A stretch of 11,581 nt of DNA from JAYRWN01 sp041917975. Lineage in GTDB: Bacteria > Bacteroidota > Bacteroidia > Chitinophagales > Saprospiraceae. Of the stretch, positions 1-8,900 are shown piece by piece; position 1 is the stretch's first letter; each line of letters opens with the position of its first letter. The translations under genes were made by a program, and so were the position numbers. A model generated the notes under the pieces. It saw nothing but the letters and a program-made list of their open reading frames with translations, had not been told where the DNA came from and did no database searches. The stretch is from positions 1 to 11,581 of the forward strand of contig JAYRWN010000403.1 of the NCBI GenBank assembly GCA_041917975.1. The letters are read 5' to 3'.

Positions 1-1071
1 AAACTTAGTTTTGATTTTCATTACCTGAAAATTGCTCAGGAATGGCGGAATATGATTGACTGCTTCTTCATAGGAATAAGCAAAGGTTGGAACGCCATCT
101 TCACACTCAAACAACTGAAACGTATTGTGGTCAATTACATCAGTTGGTGTGGCTGTCAAGCCAAGCGTAATGGTGTTGAAGAAATCAAGTATTTCCTGAT
201 AGGTGTTGTAAATGCTGCGGTGGCTTTCGTCCACCACAATCAAGTCAAAGTAATGCGGACTCAAACTTTTCTCCTCATTGCGAACGATGTTCAACATAGT
301 CGGATAAGTTGAAACATAAATCCGTCTGTCGGTGGCAATTTCTTTTTCGCCTTGTTTCGGCCAACGTGGTTCGTTGGGTAAATGTTCTTTGAATGCTTCC
401 AGTGTTTGGTCACGCAGTGCAATTCTGTCAACCAAAAACAAAACTCTTTCTGCCCAACCTGCTCTCATTAAAGCATCCACCAAGGCAATGCAAGTTCGTG
501 TCTTGCCTGTGCCTGTCGCCATGACCAATAGGAATTTGCATTTCCGTTTTTCAACGGCTTCCATTACGGCACGGATGGATGCAATCTGATAATTCCGTCC
601 TGCAATTTTAGGATTGATAAGTTCCCCTGCTAATTGCTTTCTCGCTTTGCGAATGTATGCGTAACGTTCAAGGTCGTCCCGTGTCGGAAAGCCATACACT
701 TTCTTTGGTGGGTAATTGTCTAGGTCCCAAAAGTAAATATCGTTTCCGTTGGTGTAGAAGCAGAAAGGCAAGTCAACGCCTAGTGTTTGTTTAATGTTGT
801 AGCAATATTGTTTGGCTTGTTCCCGTCCAAGAGCAGCGTCTACCGAAGTCTTTTTGGCTTCGACAACGGCAAGCGGTTTGCCGTCCTTGCCTAATAAAAC
901 ATAGTCGCCATATTGATGTCCAGCGTATGGAGTTGCCGGTTCTTGAACAAGGGTCTTATCAACAATAATGTCAAACTCCTCAACGACCTGAGTTCGGTCA
1001 GTCACATTCCAGCCTGCTTGCAGTAAGCGGTTGTCAATGATTTCTTTCCTAGTCAGTTTCTCGTTTTTCAC
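1..1071 (-). CDS. hsdR: Type I restriction enzyme R subunit (HsdR), N-terminal part; C-terminus beyond left edge
   Basis: This is the ATP-dependent translocase and nuclease subunit of a type I restriction-modification complex, which works with HsdM and HsdS to cut unmodified foreign DNA in the cytoplasm. The frame is open from 1071 to the window edge, giving 357 residues. Visible motifs in order are: a PD-(D/E)xK nuclease site with D56 and E71-A-K73 (VVEAKKT); a helicase Q-like motif near Y161-Q162; Walker A MATGTGKTRT at 184-193; a DEAH-type box VVDESHR at 279-285; and motif III LTATPT at 305-310. The nuclease and the first RecA lobe are therefore intact; the second lobe and C-terminus lie outside. 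The start is GTG at 1071, just before KNEKLTRKEII. The frame stays open upstream to about 1182 but has no ATG there. No hsdM or hsdS lies on the 5' side. The family is certain; the exact start is moderately sure. Confidence 0.95.
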   Translation of the reverse strand, partial: MKNEKLTRKEIIDNRLLQAGWNVTDRTQVVEEFDIIVDKTLVQEPATPYAGHQYGDYVLLGKDGKPLAVVEAKKTSVDAALGREQAKQYCYNIKQTLGVDLPFCFYTNGNDIYFWDLDNYPPKKVYGFPTRDDLERYAYIRKARKQLAGELINPKIAGRNYQIASIRAVMEAVEKRKCKFLLVMATGTGKTRTCIALVDALMRAGWAERVLFLVDRIALRDQTLEAFKEHLPNEPRWPKQGEKEIATDRRIYVSTYPTMLNIVRNEEKSLSPHYFDLIVVDESHRSIYNTYQEILDFFNTITLGLTATPTDVIDHNTFQLFECEDGVPTFAYSYEEAVNHIPPFLSNFQVMKIKTKF

Positions 1072-2167
1072 TTTTATATGCCAAAATTTATAGTTGGTAA
1101 AATACGTAAAAAATTCATTTTGTTGTCCGAAGGCTCTGTCAGTGCATTGGCCAAGACGGCTCTTAAGGCTTTTGCGGAAGGGTTAGCTTTGCGGGTAGGG
1201 GCAGTAGCTAATGTGCCAATGTGGACTGGCTAAAATTGGTTTTTAAAAATGCGGGTGGGGAGAAATACACAGAATTTTTGATGCTTTAGCTGTGCTGTTA
1301 CCGGTAGTAAATCTAGTGGCATGTGTAGATCTTGTCCGGCTCCAAATATAAACCAGAACACCATGTGAGGCAAACCATGAGGGAGAAATGTTTTCCGGAA
1401 AAGCCAACTGGGCGATGTCCTTAAATAGAGTCGCATAAGTATGCCGTAGTATTTGCAGGTCAATGTACTAAAAAATTAGCTTGGCTCCAACAGCAGCAGG
1501 CGATGATAAAGATCAGTGACAGGATTGTTTCGGCCTCTATCATTCGGAAAATTTGAGCGGGTAACAATTCTTGTGCTGCGTAAGTGAGAAGTACATATGT
1601 GCACAAAGGCATGTGCGGTATGCGCAGGAATTTTTTTTAATTGCTCATCCGGTTGTTTTGATTATTCTCATGTAGAGGCACAATTTGTAGTTTGGTAATT
1701 AAATTATTTCCCGCCAATAATTTCAGTTGGGTAGTGGCACTAACCAACGCACTATTTTGATTCTTTAATTTTCAGTTTTCAGGTATTTCCAATCGTTACG
1801 GTTTTTGGACTGAGTCGTTTGCGTCTCGCCGTACGGCCACGATAAAAAAATATATTTCTGATGGGTTGCCGTTATGGCTCAAATGGTATTTTGGTTTTCA
1901 GGATTTTTAAACCTTTTAATTGAAATTAATCAGGCCGAAATGGCTTAAAAATATTTCTTAATTATAAGCTATTTATAAGATAGGATTGGTATTAATAATC
2001 AACTCAGAAAATATAGCTATACTCAAGGATAATTTTATAAAGAAATTTCACCACCGAAAACACATTTTTCCGGTCGTTCATTTTCATCGCCCTTCCGCCG
2101 CAACCAGAAAATGATACAAGGATAATTGGTCGTGTTGCAGCATCGCGGATAATCCCTTTTTAGTACC
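1072..2167. other. 1.1-kb stretch without a convincing gene
   Basis: No frame here gives a recognisable protein. Short open frames exist (for example 1078-1233 on plus and 1230-1463 on minus), but none shows a domain. The part nearest hsdR (about 1080-1260) has moderate GC. The part from about 1650 to 2050 is AT-rich, with the line 1921-1980 only about 22% G+C by my count, far below the neighbouring operon. It separates the end of the outer-membrane operon from hsdR, both on the minus strand, so it should hold a terminator for the first and a promoter for the second. I cannot place a promoter with confidence. It may be a decayed gene or an insertion scar, but I see no transposase, terminal repeats, tRNA or CRISPR repeats. 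Confidence 0.6.
2053..2074 (-). terminator. Weak candidate terminator hairpin downstream of the operon
   Basis: About 95 nt past the stop of the barrel gene, the minus strand can fold an arm ACCGGAAAA with TTTTCGGT, leaving one bulged G and a short loop. The following bases are only moderately T-rich (GAAATTTCTTTAT), so this is not a classical intrinsic terminator. It is the best hairpin I found in the expected place. Confidence 0.3.
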
Positions 2168-3895
2168 TCAAAAACTCCAGCTATAGCCTAATGTGCCATA
2201 CCCTTCGGAAAAATTATTGCTCACAGCCCCACTGCGCCGCAGCCCTTGCAGGCGCAGGAGGATTTTCTGTTGTTTACTGAGGGTGTATTGGGTGGTGAAT
2301 TGCAGGCGCAGGATTTGGCTGCCGGAGGTGTTTTGTTGGCGGACGAAATTATTCATCAGCAGGAAAGTACACTGTAATTTATCCTGCGGTTTATACTGAA
2401 CGGAAATGGCCGGGGACCATACCGCGGTGGTCAGCGTAGACTGAGTGATATTATGCCATAATAGCGAGGCCTGACCGGAGAGTTTCGCCTTGGGCGGGGC
2501 GTAATGGTAACTCAGGCTGGCATTTTTGATGGTGGACGTGGCCGCGGTGATTTGTTCATAGAGGATGCTGTTGGCGCTTTGTAAGGTGGCCGACAACATC
2601 AGCCGCTGAGCGGGTCGCAGCTGATAGCTGGCGTGATAAGACCACTGGTGATTGATGGAACCCAGGAAAATGGAATCCACCGGATTTAGAGGGTCGGTAT
2701 TGGCGATGATGCGGGTGGTCTGGCGGAAATTGGTGTAGGCGAATCCATTTTGCCAATGGGGCGTGACCGGCACATTAACTTGTGCCGATAATAAAAAGCG
2801 CCGCCGGGATTCCAGTTCGTGTTGATCCAGGTTATTGCGCTCGATGCCCATCCGCCCCTGCAAGGCGATTTTTTTGGCCAGCAATCCGCGATAGCCGACG
2901 GTGGCGTTTTCAAAATCGTTGCGGTAGTTTAGCGTACCCAACGAGATGAAGTTCGGATTCACCCGCTCGTACTGAATGGAGAGCGCCCAGGTTTTGACCG
3001 GGCTAAAGTCTATGCCGAAGTTGTAGGCGCTGCTGCTCTGGCTGGTGGCATTAACCGGCATAAACGGTGAAAACAAGCGCTCCAATTTATACGCGGCGCG
3101 GCCTGGCCAGGGATGGAGAGGAGAAAGCAGGCTGTAGGCGTATTCGGCTTTCAGCGTTAAAGATTTTGAAACATGTTTTTTCCCTTCCAGTCCGAGCACC
3201 ACATTTTCCTGCGGACGAATCCCCAGACTGTCATGAACATTCAGAGAAGCGGGGTCATCGGCCGCTTTAAACACGGTAGCATACAGTTCGTCCTGTTGGT
3301 GTTGATAACCCAGCCGCAGCGCATAACCCCGGCGGGTATAGTGCGGATCCAGTTCCTGGCGGTAACCATAGTCCTCCAGACGGGCTTTGCGCAATTGGCC
3401 ATACATGCCCATCACCCGCAGACGCCCCGGTTTCAGCTCCAGGCCAACGCCGTTGAAGCCGTGATCGCTGAAGGTGTAATCGGAAAAATGCAGGTTGCGC
3501 CGGAACAAATGCAGGGTGGCCCATTTGTAGCTGGGACTTAGTCCGACCAGGGCATAAGCCGGCAATCGGTAGGTGGTATTGCCATCGGCGAAAGCCAGCG
3601 AGAGTGGAGCTTGCACCCCCAAAATATCCAGCTGCAGGTGACCGGATAAAAAATAATTAAAGGGATCCCGGCGGGCCGGTGCTCCGGAGATGGAATTAAA
3701 TTGCAGTTGGCCGTTCAAGCCCCCATGGATGGTGATGGGATCATTTTTTAAACGCTCGCGCAACCGGCCATAGGTCTGCTCGATATCCTGGCTCCACGCC
3801 TGGGGGTGGAAGGCCCAGCACAACAGCCAGGTCAGGCCTAGAGTCAGCGGGGGAGCCAGGTGACGCAGAGGGGAGGAGGTGATTCGTGCAGCCAT
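2168..3895 (-). CDS. Predicted outer-membrane beta-barrel protein (575 aa), third gene of the operon
   Basis: The protein starts with a signal peptide: an H-region around residues 15-29, with cleavage likely after AWS at 35. The only early cysteine (C26) lacks a lipobox. A short helical stretch (about 36-52) precedes a long run of alternating polar and hydrophobic, aromatic-rich strands that reaches the end. The chain closes YGTLGYSWSF, with a terminal Phe as is typical of Omp85-inserted barrels. Tyr, Arg and Asn are frequent at strand ends, and no TonB box or plug domain is evident. The segment FGLSPSYKW-like (about residues 117-125) and the following strands resemble an unnamed barrel family I associate with Bacteroidota. 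The ATG at 3895 overlaps the upstream stop as TGATG, so translation is probably coupled. The role is unknown: pore, anchor or export channel for its operon partners are all possible. Confidence 0.85.
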   Translation of the reverse strand: MAARITSSPLRHLAPPLTLGLTWLLCWAFHPQAWSQDIEQTYGRLRERLKNDPITIHGGLNGQLQFNSISGAPARRDPFNYFLSGHLQLDILGVQAPLSLAFADGNTTYRLPAYALVGLSPSYKWATLHLFRRNLHFSDYTFSDHGFNGVGLELKPGRLRVMGMYGQLRKARLEDYGYRQELDPHYTRRGYALRLGYQHQQDELYATVFKAADDPASLNVHDSLGIRPQENVVLGLEGKKHVSKSLTLKAEYAYSLLSPLHPWPGRAAYKLERLFSPFMPVNATSQSSSAYNFGIDFSPVKTWALSIQYERVNPNFISLGTLNYRNDFENATVGYRGLLAKKIALQGRMGIERNNLDQHELESRRRFLLSAQVNVPVTPHWQNGFAYTNFRQTTRIIANTDPLNPVDSIFLGSINHQWSYHASYQLRPAQRLMLSATLQSANSILYEQITAATSTIKNASLSYHYAPPKAKLSGQASLLWHNITQSTLTTAVWSPAISVQYKPQDKLQCTFLLMNNFVRQQNTSGSQILRLQFTTQYTLSKQQKILLRLQGLRRSGAVSNNFSEGYGTLGYSWSF

Positions 3896-5931
3896 CAGTA
3901 ACTGAATAGTTTTGAGTAGGGAGATATTTTGCCCTGCGCATCCATAGCGCGGATTTTGAAGAATTGCCAGGATGGGTCGGTTAAGGGCAGCTGAATTTTG
4001 AAAAGGGTATAACTGTGCGGGGAATTTCGTTTGCGGATGCCGCGCTGGAAGGTTATGGCGGCGGCCGTTGGCAGACTGATGGTGCCCAGGGAGGCAGCAG
4101 AGGCACCGGCCATAATGCGGAATCTGGCGGGGGAGCCGTGGTCAGGATAGTCAAAATACAAAGTGATCACCGAGTCCTGCCGTTCCGCCTTAGTATATTC
4201 TACCGGAGGGAGCAGGTAAGGGTCCAGGAGCTTAGCCTGCCGTATTTCACTGAACGACTCCAGCCCATGAACGTCCACCGTTTTCAGGCGGTATTCCCAC
4301 GGAGACACAGCGGTGACGGTGTCCATGAATTGATTATTCCAGTCGGTAGGGTACACGCTGATCTCCGTCCAGACGCTGTCCGGGGGTGTTCTTTTCTGCA
4401 AGAGATAACGCTCAGCATCCCGGGACGGTGAGCGGTCGTAATACAGGCGCACGCCATAGGTCTCTGCTTCCAGTTCGGTAATGCGGGCCGGAATAGGCGG
4501 AAAAACATCCGGTAAGACCACTGCGGCGCTGTCCGAATAGAAAGACTCATTTTGATGATGATCCCGTGCGGTCACCCAATAATAAATTTCGGTAAATAGG
4601 TCGCGACGCCCCAGGGTGTCCTGCATGGAGGTCTGGTTGGTCTCCAGATTATTTAATAAAAACTTATGACCGGTGCGGCCATGGGCAAAGGATACGCGGT
4701 AACCGTTCAGATCGCGATCTTCTACCGGCTGCCAGGTGATGGTCACGATCATGGTGGAGGTGTCCAGAGTAGCGTGGACGTGTTGTGGTACGGCTGGAGG
4801 GACGACATCCAGGACGGTGCCCAGGACCGTAAGGCTGTTAGCAAATACTCGGGGCGAGTAGACCGCCTGCACGTAATAATATCCCACCGTCCAGGGCGTC
4901 TCAGAGACGAAGAAACGGTCAGCTGGCGGAATGAGGGCCGTGTTCAGCTGTTCAAAGGGACCAAAACGCTCACGCGACCGGTAAATATGGAACCCCTGTA
5001 AATCGGCATGCACGTTGGACGGCAACTGCCATTGTAACCTTAGGTGTCCGGAGGGCATTTCCCGGATCTCCAACGGATGCGGGGCCGTAAAAATCCACGA
5101 ACAAGGTTCTACACCTGCCGCCGCCGAAGCCGGGCCATAACGGCCCCAGATGTCTTTGCCCACCAAACGGTAATAACTGGTAACGGCAGCAGGTAAGGAA
5201 TCCAGATAAAAAATCCTGGGCTGACCGCTGGCGTAATTCACCAACAATGGGGTGGTGTGCAGTGGGAAAAATTTATTTTCGCCGCTGGTATCCTTCTCCA
5301 ACCGGTAGGAGGCGTACCATGGGGTATGATCTGGCAACGTGGCTGTGATGGCGATGCGGTCATCTTTGCAGCCGGCCTGTGGCGCCGGTGGAGGCGTTAA
5401 GCCGGGGTCTTTATTATAGGTGGCCAGGGCCGGCAAACTGATTAGCGCAGGATAAGCCGAGCCGGGTCTGAGGTCCACCCGATAATTCAGGGCTGTGTCC
5501 AAACCGGTGATTTCATGACCCAGGGCCAGCGCTTTGCTCAGCATAAAATTGTCGGCCAAACCAAATAAAAAACCTAATTGTTGCCACTCGCGATCTGCAG
5601 CATCCGTAAAAAAAGTTTGGCCGCTGCGTATATTTTGATAAATAGAAAAAACCAGTGAATCGCTGCCGCTATGGATCAAGTCTGCCAGGGCATTATCCGT
5701 TAATGGACGGATGCGCTCCTGATACACCGGTTGATTCGAATTTTGTGGATAAATAATTAATTGCCAACCCTCATTAAAACCACGGCGCAACGCATTTACA
5801 TCCGTGGTGATCCAGCGTATTTTTAACGAATGTGCGTCAAATTGGGTCACGAGCTGCAGCGTGTCCTGTTGGGCAAATGCCATGGACACCATAAATAAAC
5901 AACAGATGATATGTAAAATTTTATTGCCCAA
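3895..5931 (-). CDS. Exported protein with tandem fibronectin type III domains (678 aa), second gene of the operon
   Basis: A signal peptide covers residues 1-20 (hydrophobic IICCLFMVSMAFA, cleavage before QQD). The first mature region (about 24-155) reads as a divergent FnIII-like domain with an insertion. Further FnIII-like units follow at about 190-275, 284-370, 377-475, 476-568 and 572-678, with recurring marks such as LRLQWQLP...LQGFHIYRS, VTITWQPVEDRDLNGYRV and YYWVTARDHHQNES. The mature chain has only two cysteines, C188 and C277, which bracket one unit and could form a disulfide. There is no membrane segment, catalytic motif or type IX sorting domain at the end. The only plausible start is TTG at 5931: the in-frame stop lies four codons upstream, and no ATG precedes the signal peptide core. 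It overlaps the giant gene by 11 nt. A binding or scaffold role is inferred from the domains alone. Confidence 0.88.
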   Translation of the reverse strand: MGNKILHIICCLFMVSMAFAQQDTLQLVTQFDAHSLKIRWITTDVNALRRGFNEGWQLIIYPQNSNQPVYQERIRPLTDNALADLIHSGSDSLVFSIYQNIRSGQTFFTDAADREWQQLGFLFGLADNFMLSKALALGHEITGLDTALNYRVDLRPGSAYPALISLPALATYNKDPGLTPPPAPQAGCKDDRIAITATLPDHTPWYASYRLEKDTSGENKFFPLHTTPLLVNYASGQPRIFYLDSLPAAVTSYYRLVGKDIWGRYGPASAAAGVEPCSWIFTAPHPLEIREMPSGHLRLQWQLPSNVHADLQGFHIYRSRERFGPFEQLNTALIPPADRFFVSETPWTVGYYYVQAVYSPRVFANSLTVLGTVLDVVPPAVPQHVHATLDTSTMIVTITWQPVEDRDLNGYRVSFAHGRTGHKFLLNNLETNQTSMQDTLGRRDLFTEIYYWVTARDHHQNESFYSDSAAVVLPDVFPPIPARITELEAETYGVRLYYDRSPSRDAERYLLQKRTPPDSVWTEISVYPTDWNNQFMDTVTAVSPWEYRLKTVDVHGLESFSEIRQAKLLDPYLLPPVEYTKAERQDSVITLYFDYPDHGSPARFRIMAGASAASLGTISLPTAAAITFQRGIRKRNSPHSYTLFKIQLPLTDPSWQFFKIRAMDAQGKISPYSKLFSY

Positions 5932-8900
5932 GGGTGAATTTTAGCAGTGAAGAAGAGGAGGAATACACCTGAAATCCCGGTAAAAAATAGCGCATGGTCA
6001 AAGCATAGGTACCGGGTGTATAAAGTGAGGGGAGCACACCCAAACCATAATCGCTGCACTGGGCATAATGTGGCGGTACCGGTGGTTTTAACTGACGGAA
6101 GGCGAAATAGTCCTGTGTAAAATCGCGGAAGATATCGTAAGCCATAGTGACTCCATTAAAAGGGATGGTTCGCGGGGTGTAATCGTACATGCCGTACGTT
6201 TGTATTTTATCCGCCGGTTTGGCCAGCTTTTGATCTTCGATAGAGGCGTCATCTACTGAGCAGGTAACCACAATATTTTTTTTGCCATAGGGAATATGGT
6301 CATCGTATATTTTTGAAAAATAATTATAGGTATTCTGAGCGCCAAACCAGGTGAAAGGTCGCGCGAAATATTGATGCGTGGTATTATTTTTTTCAGCAGG
6401 TCCGGCGACATTATTTTTAATAAAAGTCTCCAGAGGCTCGGCGGCAGTAATATTAAGGGTTATGACTCCGCTGGTGTCTGGGGCAAAAGTAACCGGACCG
6501 GTAATGGTGGCGGTGGTCATTTTATCCTGGAAACGGAGGTATTTGCTAGTGCTGAAGGTTATGGTGGCCAGTTCTGTTTGTTTGCCTTCCGCGTCAGTGA
6601 CCCGGATGATCCATTCGTAAGCCTGACCTGGGGCCAGCTTGGAAAATTTTTTTTGTTCATAGTGGGTGCCTGCTGCGGATAGCCTGGATTGTTCCAGATC
6701 ACTGGTTTGTCCGGCCAGACGTAAGTGGCCAGACAACATATAACCTTGCAAGGGCAAAGGTTTACCATAGGAAATCATCATCAGCGGATGTTCATCGAGG
6801 TGGAAATAGTTCATTTCATGCAGGGGATAGCTAATCTCTATATCCTCGGTACGCAGACCCAGCAGGCCATTAGGGTCCACTAAAAAATGCAGGGTAGTGT
6901 CCTGAGTGTATTTTTCACCATCTACCATAAACGCCCGGGAGGTCTGATCGAAGATGGTAGAGGTAACCTGCAGGGTGATTTTAGTGCCCGGAGCGAGCAT
7001 TTGTTTAGGCTTAAACACTACGGTGTAACCGTCGTTGATATAATAAATGTCGCCGGGAAGGTTGAGGCCGGCGGAATTACTAACTTTTAATTCCGTCGAA
7101 GCCCTTAGCTGGTATGTTTCGGTCTTTCCGGTTTCGAAATAGGTGATGGTCTGGGGCACGAGCCGATTGGCGGGCAGTTTGAGGTCTACAAGCAGGTCCG
7201 AATTGATGCTGATCATGGTCTGGCCGGAGGAGCTGGTGGTGCCCGGTCGGTTGGGGTAAACGGCCTCAATGATTTCTTCGGCACTGACGGGGACATTAAA
7301 ATCCTGACAGGGCTGGCCGAATTTAAATACGCCTTGCGCTTCCCCGGCTATCCACAACACTTTATAGGCAAACCGCCAGGTGCCCACGCCCCAGGTGGGG
7401 TTAAAAAATGCCCCTTGTATCAAGGCTCCGGCGCCACCCTGAAAGATGGTGAATTTTTTAAGCAAAATGGTGGCCGAAATGGCGGCATACAGTTGTCCAT
7501 ACATCGTCCAGCCGTTGATGCCGGGTGTACCCTCGCCGTCCTGGTTACAATTGGGGGTGCTTTGGGTCAGGAGCAGGTCCATACCCAGGTCAGCGCCGGC
7601 CAGGATAGACAGGGTGGGGTTGTTTCTGGGTAATCCAAAGGCGACGTTGAGGCCTACACCGGCACCGAAGGCAAAAGCTTTGCCGGAGCCTAAAGCCTGG
7701 TTGCCAAAGATGTTGGTGCCCGGCTGACCAGCCAGTGACTGATAAGCCTCCGCCAGCAAGTCGCTGTTGAATGTATTGGAAGAATAGGGTAACGGCAGGG
7801 TGGTGGGCATATCCGGGCTATTGCCCATCATAAAATAGGCGTTGAAGGTCACTCCGGCCGAAACCACGTCACTATTAGCCTTAAAACCATAACCCAGCGC
7901 AATGCGTGCCTCCGGACGGCCGATGAACAAATGCCAACCCTGGGGCGATTTATAATAAGCGGCGTAGGCCTGTACGGAGATGCTGGATACGGTGCCATGC
8001 ACGCCCAGCTGCGCATCCAGCGTAGTACCCTGCGATTCGTTGAGGACAGAAATGCGGATAAACCCTCCGAAAGCCCCTGCTCCAAAGGCGTCCGGCGGGG
8101 CTTGTTTGGCCAGGTCAGTACCCTCTGCCGCTGCTGCGGGTATAGTGCCATCGGGTTTAATGGAGGAACCTTCTTTTTTGGGCATGATTTCCGCCAAACC
8201 TTCCAGAAAAAAACGAGTGGATAAGCCTTGTCCCTGCGAAGGGTGTTGTTCAAAATTCAGCCGTAAACCCAGGATGGCCCCCTCACCGACTTTGGCGATC
8301 AAACCGCCCTTGATGCCTTTGGATCCGAGAGAAGGTTTAAAACTGTTTTCCGGGAACAGCCCGCCCAGTACAAGTGCCGCGGTATCGGTTTTATGACCTA
8401 CGGAAAACCGGGATAACTCTTCACGCGCCATATTTTTAAAGTAACCGGCCATCATGAGTTGGACCTGAAAGGAGGCTTCAGTTTTTCGTTGGCTGACGTC
8501 CATGGCGGCATCCACATAACTAAAATCAAACCCGGCATCACCGGTGCTCCCGAATAGGCAGGCCATAGTTAGGGCCATGTCTACAGCCTTGAACTCCACC
8601 GTACCACCGCCGCCAAAAGCAGTACCGTAGGTATCATCTTCCTGAATGAAAATTAACTCGGCATCGATTTTTTTAATGCCCGGTAAAGTGCCCTGCACTT
8701 TTATCTTTTGAATGTCCAGGCCTTTGTTTACCCATTGCTGCGTACCTTCCTGATCCTTGACCCCAAAATACACGTTCATTGTGGTGGTCGCTTTCAGGGC
8801 ATGACCTTCATCGACATCACCGAAGTTTAGCGACAGTTCAGTAAAATTCATCTGTTTAACCTGTGAATTGTATCGCTCAGGTTGATAATCCTCCAGGGAG

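Noticed and set aside
1082..1092. TATAAATTTTG on the minus strand just upstream of hsdR, similar to the Bacteroidota -7 box
   Set aside because: The spacing inside the box is off by one, no TTTG -33 element is found at the right distance, and it would leave almost no leader before GTG.
1231..1463. Short minus-strand frames, one containing LQILRHTYAT, which resembles the tyrosine recombinase LRHT-AT motif
   Set aside because: Only about eight residues fit; the expected following GH and catalytic Tyr are missing, the frame is stopped just upstream, and no catalytic-domain remnant is seen nearby. Likely chance.
1828..1837. Perfect 10-bp palindrome GCCGTACGGC in the gene-free stretch
   Set aside because: About eleven such palindromes are expected by chance in a window this long; no second copy or nearby promoter supports an operator.
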